Below are positions 10,018 to 17,746 of a DNA stretch of 64,000 bases, in pieces. The notes under the pieces are model-generated. The model was not told the DNA's origin and made no database searches. It was given only the letters and a program-made list of their open reading frames with translations. The stretch covers positions 124,001 to 188,000 of the forward strand of contig CAJYJH010000033.1 of NCBI GenBank assembly GCA_913775265.1, in the 5' to 3' direction. Position 1 is the first letter of the stretch. The number at the start of each line of letters is the position of its first letter. Position numbers and translations under genes: made by a program. Source of the stretch: an uncultured Mucilaginibacter sp. GTDB taxonomy: Bacteria; Bacteroidota; Bacteroidia; Sphingobacteriales; Sphingobacteriaceae.

Positions 10018-10059
10018 TTTTTATTCGGTTTGAGTAAACTCAGTTGAAGGTCTTTATAA

Positions 10060-12882
10060 TCATTTACCTAATCGCTCTTTTAAAAACTGACCAGTAAAGC
10101 TCTCCGGTTGTTTCAGTAAATCTTCGGGTACACCTTCAAAAACAAGCTTACCTCCATGATTGCCACCACCCGGGCCAATATCAACTACCCAGTCGGCACA
10201 TTTAATGACATCCATGTTATGTTCAATCACAATAATGGTGTTGCCTTGTTCCAACAGTGCATCAAATGATTTGAGTAATTTTTTAATGTCGGCAAAGTGC
10301 AGGCCGGTGGTAGGCTCGTCAAAAATGAAGAGTGTTTTGCTGGCATTGTTACCTTTAATTAAAAACGAAGCTAACTTGATACGCTGTGCCTCACCACCGG
10401 ATAAAGTATTGGATGATTGCCCTAATTGTACATAACCCAAACCTACATCCTGCAAGGGTTTTAGTTTGTTGATGATCTTGGTTTCTTTGGCAAAAAACTC
10501 CAAAGCCTCATCAATGGTCATCTGCAGTACCTCAGATACATTTTTTTCCTGGTAGGTTACATCCAGCACCGGTTGTTTAAAACGGTTACCGTTGCAGGCC
10601 TCGCAGGGTAAAAAAATGTCGGCCATAAACTGCATCTCTATTTTAACCTCGCCTTCGCCCTGGCAAACATCGCAACGGCCACCCTCTACGTTAAACGAAA
10701 AGGCCGACGGTTTTAAACCTGAAGCCTTAGCCGCCGACTGAGCAGCGTAAAGGTTCCTGATCTCGTCCCAGGCTTTTACGTAAGTAACCGGGTTGGAGCG
10801 TGACGAACGGCCAATCGGGTTTTGGTCTACCAGTTCAACCGATTCTATTTTGGCATAATCACCCTCAATGCTATCATAAGTGCCTGTTTGCTCCCCTGAG
10901 TAATTACCCAGAACTTTTTGCAAAGCAGGGTGCAGTATGCGTTTTACCAAACTGGTTTTACCCGAGCCAGATACACCGGTAACTACCGTAAGCACGCCCA
11001 ACGGAAACTTAACATCTATATTTTGTAAATTATTTTCGCGGGCACCTTTAATTAAAATATAGTCGTTCCACTTGCGGCGATGATTCGGTAATGCAATCTC
11101 TTCGCGTCCGCTCAGGTATTTGCCGGTCAGGCTGTCATCGTCGGTTAAAATCTGATCATAAGTACCTGAAAAAATTAAGCGGCCACCATGGGTTCCGGCT
11201 TCAGGACCTATATCAATCAGGTGATCGGCCGCCTGCATGATTTCCTCTTCGTGTTCTACCACTAAAACGGTGTTACCTACATCACGGAGGGATTTTAATA
11301 CACTGATTAAGCGCTGCGTATCACGTGGGTGCAAACCAATGCTTGGCTCATCCAGTACATAAACCGAGCCTACCAAACTACTGCCCAAAGAGGTTGCCAG
11401 GTTAATACGTTGCGATTCGCCACCCGACAAAGTGTTCGATAAACGATTAAGCGTTAAATAACCCAGTCCCACATCATTCAAGAAGCTAATGCGGTTGGTA
11501 ATTTCCATTAACAGGCGCTTGCCAATTTTAGCATCATGCTCATCCAGTTTTAGCTCCGCAAAAAACTGCTGAGCCCTGTCCAGTGGCATTAACACGATAT
11601 CAGTGATCGAATGATCAGCTATTTTTACATAAGTGGCATCCGGACGTAAACGGCTGCCGCGACATTCCGGACACGTAGTTTTACCTCGATAACGAGACAG
11701 AATTACGCGGTACTGTATTTTATAGGTTTGCTCTTCGACCTCCTTAAAAAAGGCATCCAAACCTCTAAAGTATTTGTTACCGGTCCAAAGTAACTTCTTC
11801 TCCTTGTCGTTCAGCTGGCTGTAAGGACGGTGTATCGGGAACTTGAATTTGTCGGCTTGGCGGATAAGATTTTGGTTCCATTCGCCCATTTTTTCGCCGC
11901 GCCATGGAGCAATGGCATTATCGTAGATAGACTTGCTCTTATCCGGAATCACCAAGTCCTCGTCAATGCCTATAATTTTACCGTAACCCTCGCAACGGCG
12001 ACAAGCGCCGTAAGGGTTGTTAAAGCTGAAAAAGTTAGGTGTAGGTTCTTCAAACTTAATGCCGTCCAGTTCAAAGCGGTCGCAAAAAAAGTTTTCGCTT
12101 TCCTGCTCGTCTTCCGGTTTTTGTGAGCGTACAAAACAATCGCCTTTACCTTCAAAAAATGCGGTTTGGGCCGAGTCGGCTATCCGGCTCAGGGTTTCAT
12201 CTTCGTTGTTTTTAGTGATGCGGTCAACCACAATACGTAACTGATCGTCCTGGGTAAGTGATTCGTTACCGATAGCTTCATCTTCCAGCAAACCTTCAAT
12301 ACGCGACACTTTACCCTGGTACTCTACCCGTACAAACCCTTTTTGTAGCAACACAGCCAGTTCTTCTTTTAAACTGCGGTTGTTGTGCGGATGTAATGGG
12401 CACAGTATAGTTAACATGCTGTTGTCGGGCAGGGCCTGTGCAAAGTTCACCACATCAGTTACCGTATCTTTTTTTACCTGTTTTCCTGATACCGGTGAGA
12501 TAGTTTTACCTATCCGCGAGAAAAGTAGCTTCAGATAATCATAAATTTCGGTACTGGTACCTACGGTTGAGCGCGGGTTGCTGGTAATAACTTTTTGCTC
12601 AATAGCTATGGCCGGAGCAATGCCTTTAATATAATCTACGTCGGGCTTATTCATGCGCCCTAAAAACTGGCGGGCGTATGATGATAAGCTTTCTACGTAG
12701 CGGCGCTGCCCTTCGGCATATAAAGTATCGAAAGCCAGCGACGACTTACCCGAACCCGACATGCCTGTAATAACCACCAATTGGTTTTTAGGTATGGCAA
12801 TGTCCAGATTTTTTAAATTGTGTACACGCGCACCTTTGATGATGATATGTTTTTGAGGATCTTTCTCAGTTTCTACACTCAT
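10060..12882 (-). CDS. uvrA: Excinuclease ABC subunit A
   Basis: 940 residues, the normal UvrA length. UvrA dimers find bulky DNA lesions and load UvrB in nucleotide excision repair. The first ATPase has Walker A GMSGSGKSS at 40-48 and signature LSGGESQRINLA. The second has Walker A GVSGSGKTSL and signature LSGGEAQRIKLA. The C-terminal zinc finger is intact (CDVCQGEGE...CEAC). The first zinc finger looks degraded: CDRF at 267-270 replaces the first CxxC pair, while the second pair (CRRC, 294-297) is kept. I recall the same loss in other Bacteroidetes UvrA proteins, so it is probably lineage-typical. It is transcribed alone, converging on susD. Confidence 0.97.
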   Translation of the reverse strand: MSVETEKDPQKHIIIKGARVHNLKNLDIAIPKNQLVVITGMSGSGKSSLAFDTLYAEGQRRYVESLSSYARQFLGRMNKPDVDYIKGIAPAIAIEQKVITSNPRSTVGTSTEIYDYLKLLFSRIGKTISPVSGKQVKKDTVTDVVNFAQALPDNSMLTILCPLHPHNNRSLKEELAVLLQKGFVRVEYQGKVSRIEGLLEDEAIGNESLTQDDQLRIVVDRITKNNEDETLSRIADSAQTAFFEGKGDCFVRSQKPEDEQESENFFCDRFELDGIKFEEPTPNFFSFNNPYGACRRCEGYGKIIGIDEDLVIPDKSKSIYDNAIAPWRGEKMGEWNQNLIRQADKFKFPIHRPYSQLNDKEKKLLWTGNKYFRGLDAFFKEVEEQTYKIQYRVILSRYRGKTTCPECRGSRLRPDATYVKIADHSITDIVLMPLDRAQQFFAELKLDEHDAKIGKRLLMEITNRISFLNDVGLGYLTLNRLSNTLSGGESQRINLATSLGSSLVGSVYVLDEPSIGLHPRDTQRLISVLKSLRDVGNTVLVVEHEEEIMQAADHLIDIGPEAGTHGGRLIFSGTYDQILTDDDSLTGKYLSGREEIALPNHRRKWNDYILIKGARENNLQNIDVKFPLGVLTVVTGVSGSGKTSLVKRILHPALQKVLGNYSGEQTGTYDSIEGDYAKIESVELVDQNPIGRSSRSNPVTYVKAWDEIRNLYAAQSAAKASGLKPSAFSFNVEGGRCDVCQGEGEVKIEMQFMADIFLPCEACNGNRFKQPVLDVTYQEKNVSEVLQMTIDEALEFFAKETKIINKLKPLQDVGLGYVQLGQSSNTLSGGEAQRIKLASFLIKGNNASKTLFIFDEPTTGLHFADIKKLLKSFDALLEQGNTIIVIEHNMDVIKCADWVVDIGPGGGNHGGKLVFEGVPEDLLKQPESFTGQFLKERLGK

Positions 12883-13407
12883 GGTAATTTATTGTAGTTC
12901 ATGATTACGGAGTTAACATATAACACTTGCAAATGAGCATTGCAATTAACGAACCACGATCTTGAATTTATAAATACAAAAATCCTAAATAAATTAGCAT
13001 TTTGCAAATTTGTGTTGTTCAGCCTTTTGTAAACACAATTACTATAATTTTCAAAAAAGCATTTAGTACAATATTGTGCCTTTTTCTAAATGTTGATTAA
13101 ACCTACATGCTAATAATCAATCTAAATAACAGATTGTGAGTCAATCCACATAATCAGCATATTACGTATATATAAACCAATAACCTAAGTAAATATTGCC
13201 GGTTAAATTGTTATTTAAGTAGATCTTTTTATATCTATTGAGGGTTTGTCATCATAGTGTGTTATAACATATAAGAGCGAAATTTATTTGCATATTAACA
13301 CAATATTTACTTTATTTGATATAGTAAACAAAAGGAACCCCTATAGAATAGAACTTTACTTAAAGCGTAGTTTAATTTAAATTTATTGATTTTAAAGTAG
13401 AAGTTCT
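12883..13407. other. Long AT-rich divergent intergenic region (uvrA / sigma factor)
   Basis: 525 bases with no supportable ORF. It must carry the uvrA promoter on the minus strand and the sigma-factor promoter on the plus strand. On the minus strand TTAGGATTTTTGTA lies near 12980-12993, resembling a TAnnTTTG box. On the plus strand ATTTACTTTATTTGAT lies near 13305-13320. I see no tRNA, terminator-like hairpin or clear repeat. Confidence 0.45.
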
Positions 13408-13992
13408 ATGGATTTTCATTTGAAGAGTGATCAGGATTTAATCCATTTGTATATAGCAGGCCAAGAGGGAGGGCTCATCGAGCTGATCCGCCGCTATCAG
13501 TCAAAAATTTATACATCTATTTATTTATTGGTTAAGGATGAGTATCTGGCCGAAGATATTTTCCAGGATACTTTCATCAAGGTAATTAATACACTAAAAG
13601 CCGGTAAGTACAACGAGGAAGGTAAATTTTTACCTTGGGTGAGCCGTATTGCTCATAACCTGGTAATTGACCATTTCCGTCGCGAAAAACGTACACCTTT
13701 AGTAAACGGTGGTGACGACTTTGATATTTTTGAAGTATTAGGTAATTATGACGAAAGTACTGAAGACCGTATGGTGCGCGAGCAAACTCATAAAGATTTA
13801 AAAGCTTTAATACACCTTTTGCCTGCCGAGCAGAAAGAGGTTTTGATTATGCGCCATTTTGGCGACATGAGCTTTAAAGAGATTGCAGATGTAACAGAGG
13901 TAAGCATTAATACTGCATTAGGCCGTATGCGTTATGCCCTGAACAACCTGCGTAAAATGATGCAAGCCAAAGAGCTGAGCTTAAAAAACTGA
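13408..13992 (+). CDS. ECF-type RNA polymerase sigma factor
   Basis: 194 residues. Sigma region 2 is at about 20-90 (LIRRYQSKIYTSIYLLVKDEYLAEDIFQDTFIKV, then the promoter-melting part FLPWVSRIAHNLVIDHFRREKR). Region 4 is at about 130-185 (LLPAEQKEVLIMRHFGDMSFKEIADVTEVSINTALGRMRYAL), a canonical helix-turn-helix for -35 recognition. It directs core polymerase to a subset of promoters. The usual Bacteroidetes FecR-type membrane anti-sigma gene is absent; instead a 65-residue soluble protein gene follows after 90 bases. It may therefore be one of the housekeeping-like group-4 factors of this lineage rather than a nutrient-import sigma; that is inference. Confidence 0.93.
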   Translation: MDFHLKSDQDLIHLYIAGQEGGLIELIRRYQSKIYTSIYLLVKDEYLAEDIFQDTFIKVINTLKAGKYNEEGKFLPWVSRIAHNLVIDHFRREKRTPLVNGGDDFDIFEVLGNYDESTEDRMVREQTHKDLKALIHLLPAEQKEVLIMRHFGDMSFKEIADVTEVSINTALGRMRYALNNLRKMMQAKELSLKN

Positions 13993-14082
13993 TTGCTTTA
14001 AAGAAAATAAAAATTTATTTCGTCTTTTAAAATATTTTAAAATAAATAAGCGTTTAAGGTGTAATATAAACACTCAAAGCTT

Positions 14083-14280
14083 ATGGACGAGACTTCTACA
14101 AAATTTTTAAACGCAATTAGTAACAAAGCTATGGTAGAGGGAATTGATGTGACCGAGTATGCAGATGCCGATGAATTGTTATTTCATCACGCTATCCGAA
14201 CCGAACTGGATCAGTTGCAGGTGAAGCCGAAAAAGGAAACCATTGAAAACCTGCTCAACTATTCGCGAAGCTTGCGTTAA
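14083..14280 (+). CDS. Small acidic protein of unknown function, sigma-factor neighbour
   Basis: 65 residues, with no signal peptide, membrane segment or cysteine. It is acidic and predicted helical, ending NLLNYSRSLR. I do not recognise a family. It sits 90 bases after the ECF sigma gene and is closed by a clean terminator, so the two form a transcription unit. By position it could be a soluble anti-sigma factor or co-regulator, but nothing in the sequence proves this. The ATG at 14083 gives normal-looking protein with codon use like its neighbours, which supports it being real. Confidence 0.65.
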   Translation: MDETSTKFLNAISNKAMVEGIDVTEYADADELLFHHAIRTELDQLQVKPKKETIENLLNYSRSLR

Positions 14281-14292
14281 CAAACTACTTAG

Positions 14293-14318
14293 AGCCCTGT
14301 AAAACAGGGCTTTTTTTA
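14293..14318 (+). terminator. Intrinsic terminator after the sigma-factor unit
   Basis: AGCCCTGT-AAA-ACAGGGCT is an 8-bp perfect stem with a triloop, followed by a run of T. It lies between the small 65-residue gene and nth and ends 14 bases before the nth start. Confidence 0.9.
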
Positions 14319-14331
14319 TATTTGTGCCCTG

Positions 14332-15090
14332 ATGTTAAAAAAAGAACGCTACAGGTTATTTGTCGAGTATTTTTCGAGTCACCAACCCAATCCGGTAACC
14401 GAATTACATTACTCCAATCCTTACCAGTTGCTGGTAGCCGTAATTTTATCGGCTCAATGTACTGACAAGCGGATTAACCAGATTACCCCCAAGCTTTTTG
14501 AGCGTTTCCCCACGGTAGAAGACCTGGCAGCATCCACATCAGACGAGATATTTACTTACATACGCAGTGTTAGCTACCCTAACAACAAAGCCAAGCATTT
14601 GGCCGGCATGGCCAAAATGTTGTTGGAACAGTTTAACGGCGAGGTGCCCTCTGATTTAAATGACCTGCAAAAACTGCCGGGTGTAGGGCGTAAAACAGCT
14701 AACGTTATTGCATCGGTGATATTCGATCTGCCGGCTATAGCGGTTGATACACACGTTTTCAGGGTGTCTAACCGTTTGGGGCTGACTAATAATGCCAAAA
14801 CGCCTTTAGCGGTCGAAAAGCAGCTGGTAGAGTACTTGCCCAAGCAAACTTTAGGTCTGGCTCATCACTGGTTAATACTGCACGGGCGTTATATTTGTGT
14901 TGCCCGCAAGCCTAAATGCGAAATTTGTCCTATTACGCACTTTTGTAAATACTATCAAAGCGGTAAGTCTGCTTTGGTTTTCAGCAAAACGGCAAAGGTG
15001 GCTAAGGCTAAAACGGCCAAAGCTAAAGTGGCATCTCAACTGTCATCTTCAAAAGATGAGCTTATAACGCCGGTTGTTGAAAAAGATTAA
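14332..15090 (+). CDS. nth: Endonuclease III (DNA glycosylase/AP lyase)
   Basis: 252 residues. It removes oxidised pyrimidines and nicks abasic sites in base-excision repair. The helix-hairpin-helix LPGVGRKTA is at 115-123 with catalytic Lys121, and the catalytic Asp139 is in AVDTHV. The 4Fe-4S cluster ligands are C189, C196, C199 and C205 (C-X6-C-X2-C-X5-C). All match E. coli Nth at nearly the same numbering. After the cluster there is an unusual tail of about 40 residues rich in Lys and Ala (KTAKVAKAKTAKAKVAS), which may add DNA binding. The gene ends exactly where the convergent exported-protein gene ends. Confidence 0.96.
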   Translation: MLKKERYRLFVEYFSSHQPNPVTELHYSNPYQLLVAVILSAQCTDKRINQITPKLFERFPTVEDLAASTSDEIFTYIRSVSYPNNKAKHLAGMAKMLLEQFNGEVPSDLNDLQKLPGVGRKTANVIASVIFDLPAIAVDTHVFRVSNRLGLTNNAKTPLAVEKQLVEYLPKQTLGLAHHWLILHGRYICVARKPKCEICPITHFCKYYQSGKSALVFSKTAKVAKAKTAKAKVASQLSSSKDELITPVVEKD

Positions 15091-15543
15091 TTACTTCAAG
15101 TAATATTTCCTGAGTAGCGTCATTGCTTCTTTTTCGTCTTGCATACATACATCGCAGTAAGTTCCTATACCGTTTACTGGGCCTTCATATTCCCAAACAA
15201 ATGTTTTATTATAGGTTTTTGCAGCGTTGATGACGCATAGTTTATAGCCCGATGGTATTACATAAAGCGTTTGCTGCTTAGGTAGGGTAACTTTAAAGCA
15301 AAGCTTACCTTGATAACTGCCTTTACCAACATAAGCTGCGCTCAATTCTTTATTATCCTTTCCGTATGTATAAGTAATCTTGGTCCGTTTACCTGCCTCT
15401 GCCCAAAACGAAAAATGCTCGTAAGCTTCAGTACTCATTTTGCCTACTGCATAATTGGCCACTTTTTGTGCAAATACATCCGGAGCGGCTACTAATGCAA
15501 TTAGTGTTATTAAAATGGTTTTGAAGATCGATTGAGTGTTCAT
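15091..15543 (-). CDS. Exported protein of unknown function
   Basis: 150 residues from the ATG at 15543; an upstream TTG at 15549 would add two residues. A Sec signal peptide runs to about residue 26 (LIALVAAPDVFAQ). The mature part is about 124 residues, predicted beta-rich, with four cysteines. Two of these are close together in the CDVC motif near the C-terminus and could form a disulfide or bind metal. I do not recognise a family. The stop codon abuts the nth stop codon with no spacer. It is probably periplasmic or secreted. Confidence 0.7.
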   Translation of the reverse strand: MNTQSIFKTILITLIALVAAPDVFAQKVANYAVGKMSTEAYEHFSFWAEAGKRTKITYTYGKDNKELSAAYVGKGSYQGKLCFKVTLPKQQTLYVIPSGYKLCVINAAKTYNKTFVWEYEGPVNGIGTYCDVCMQDEKEAMTLLRKYYLK

Positions 15544-15824
15544 AAGCAAGATGGGTATATTTTATAAACATTCGGAGCCATCAAAAGTTCTGCGGATGCT
15601 GCGCTGACGAGGTCGGGTCGGAAGGATATTCTGTTTCGATGACCTAGAGCAACAATGATATCGGTTTCACGTATTACTGACTATGCTTAAATTTTATGCA
15701 CACAATTCAGCTGCTTATTGGTTTTAGGTATCATATTTTTACTATTTAAACATCTCTTAATAATACCATCGCTTTTATTTATCATATTTGAGGTAGCATT
15801 TATTTCGAAAAATTATTAATCCAT

Positions 15825-17561
15825 ATGCAGGACTTAGACCCAACCATTCTTCAGAAAGCCAACCAATGGCTTGAGGGCAATTACGACGCCGATGTTAAAC
15901 AAGCTGTTCAGAAACTCATTGATGATAAAGCTTACACCGAGCTAACCGACTCTTTTTATAAAGACCTTGAATTTGGTACGGGTGGCTTACGTGGCTTAAT
16001 GGGGCCGGGTTCTAACCGTATTAATAAATATACTATTGGTGCAGCCACCCAAGGTTTGGCTAATTACCTTAAAAAAACCTATCCTAACGAAACCATTAAA
16101 GTAGCTATCGCGCATGATAGCCGTAATAACTCTGATGTTTTAGCGGGTATTACTGCTGATGTGTTTTCGGCTAATGATATTCATGTATATTTCTTTAAAG
16201 AGTTAAGACCAACACCCGAGCTGTCATTTGCTGTTAGGCATTTAGGCTGTAAAAGCGGCGTAATGCTTACAGCTTCGCATAACCCTAAAGAGTACAATGG
16301 TTACAAAGCTTACGGTGCTGATGGCGGGCAGTTTGTTGCCCCGCACGACGAAGCCGTAATGAAAGAGGTAGCTGCTATTGCCAGTATTGACGAGGTGAAG
16401 TTCACCCGTAAAGATGCTAACGTAGAGCTAATCGGCGAGGAAATTGATAAATTATATCTGGATGCGATTACCACATTATCGGTATCTCCGGAAGCTATTC
16501 AGCGTCAAAAAGATCTTAAAATTGTTTACTCTCCGCTGCACGGTACTGGTATTACCATGGTTCCTAAAGCCCTTAAACAATTCGGTTTTGAGAACGTAAT
16601 TTTGGTAGAAGAGCAAAGCACGCCTGATGGTAATTTCCCTACGGTAGTTTATCCTAACCCTGAAGAGCGTGAGGCGTTAACCTTAGCTATTAAAAAAGCG
16701 CAGGAAACTGATGCTGACTTAGTAATGGCTACCGACCCTGATGCCGACCGTGTGGCTATTGCCGTTAAAAATAACAACAATGAGTTTGTTTTGCTTAACG
16801 GTAACCAAATTGCCAGTTTGCTGATCAGCTATTTGTTGTCGGCCTGGCAGCAAAAAGGCAAGCTTACCGGCAATGAGTACATTGTAAAAACCATTGTTAC
16901 TACCTACTTAATTGATGCCATTGCAAAAAGCAAGGATGTAAAATGCTACAACACCCTAACGGGCTTTAAATATATCGGCGAGGTGATGACCGAGTTAGAA
17001 GGTAAACAAACCTTTATTGGCGGTGGCGAAGAAAGCTTTGGTTACCTGATCGGTGAGTTTGTACGTGATAAAGACGCTGTAGTATCAAGTGCGTTCATTG
17101 CCGAAATGACTGCCTTCTACAAAGACAACGGCAGCAGTTTGTTCGAAGCTTTGATTGATATTTACCTGGAATACGGTATCTACAAAGAAAAGCTGATTTC
17201 GATTACCAAAAAAGGTAAAACCGGCGCCGAAGAGATTGTAGCCATGATGGATAAATACCGCAATAATCCGCCGGCAACTTTAGGCGGATCTAAAGTAGTT
17301 GCTCTTAAGGACTATGAAAGACGTGTAGAAACTAACATGACCGACAACACCACAACTCCAATTGAGTTGCCAAAATCGGATGTGTTGCAATTTATTACTG
17401 AGGATGGCAGCATTGTTTCGGCACGTCCATCAGGTACCGAGCCTAAAATTAAATTTTATTGCAGCGTAAATACCAAATTAAGCAGCAAAGAGGCTTATGC
17501 CGAAACTGAGCAACAGTTAGATGCTAAAGTAGATGCGCTGATGAAAGATTTAGGTATCTAA
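15825..17561 (+). CDS. Phospho-sugar mutase (phosphoglucomutase/phosphomannomutase type)
   Basis: 578 residues, the long form of the alpha-D-phosphohexomutase superfamily. It interconverts hexose 1- and 6-phosphates through a phosphoserine. The active-site serine is Ser151 in TASHNPKEYNGYKAYG, the Mg-binding loop is DPDADR (304-309), the sugar-binding loop is GGGEESFGYLIG and the phosphate-binding loop is RPSGTEPKIKFY. All four are intact, so the enzyme should be active. Whether glucose or mannose (or both) is the natural substrate cannot be decided from sequence. It is monocistronic and followed by a hairpin terminator. Confidence 0.95.
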   Translation: MQDLDPTILQKANQWLEGNYDADVKQAVQKLIDDKAYTELTDSFYKDLEFGTGGLRGLMGPGSNRINKYTIGAATQGLANYLKKTYPNETIKVAIAHDSRNNSDVLAGITADVFSANDIHVYFFKELRPTPELSFAVRHLGCKSGVMLTASHNPKEYNGYKAYGADGGQFVAPHDEAVMKEVAAIASIDEVKFTRKDANVELIGEEIDKLYLDAITTLSVSPEAIQRQKDLKIVYSPLHGTGITMVPKALKQFGFENVILVEEQSTPDGNFPTVVYPNPEEREALTLAIKKAQETDADLVMATDPDADRVAIAVKNNNNEFVLLNGNQIASLLISYLLSAWQQKGKLTGNEYIVKTIVTTYLIDAIAKSKDVKCYNTLTGFKYIGEVMTELEGKQTFIGGGEESFGYLIGEFVRDKDAVVSSAFIAEMTAFYKDNGSSLFEALIDIYLEYGIYKEKLISITKKGKTGAEEIVAMMDKYRNNPPATLGGSKVVALKDYERRVETNMTDNTTTPIELPKSDVLQFITEDGSIVSARPSGTEPKIKFYCSVNTKLSSKEAYAETEQQLDAKVDALMKDLGI

Positions 17562-17584
17562 GTATTATCGTTTCATAACCATAC

Positions 17585-17617
17585 AAAAGTCTCTGCATCA
17601 AAAGTGCAGGGACTTTT
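17585..17617 (+). terminator. Terminator after phospho-sugar mutase
   Basis: AAAAGTCTCTGCA (17585-17597) pairs with TGCAGGGACTTTT (17605-17617) across a 7-base loop; one position is a T-G wobble. Confidence 0.85.
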
Positions 17618-17660
17618 TAGTTTTGGCTATGTTCTCATCATTAGTTAATTAACATTTTTT

Positions 17661-17681
17661 AACAGACAGGTTAAATCTGTT
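17661..17681. promoter_or_regulatory. Small inverted repeat upstream of FtsX permease
   Basis: AACAGA-N9-TCTGTT lies 65-85 bases upstream of the permease ATG. A TTGGCA element at 17707-17712 resembles a sigma-54 -24 box, but the -12 side is poor. This could be an activator site; it is weakly supported. Confidence 0.25.
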
Positions 17682-17746
17682 TTGCCTACTTTCATGACCA
17701 AGGTTTTGGCAGATTATCTTAAAGCCATCCATCCTAAAAACTTGTC

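Noticed and set aside
15550..15824. Small gene upstream of the phospho-sugar mutase
   Set aside because: 275 bases were read in all frames; only short unconvincing open runs were found.
17707..17721. Sigma-54 promoter before the first FtsX permease
   Set aside because: The -24 half is good (TTGGCA) but the -12 position reads TA instead of GC.
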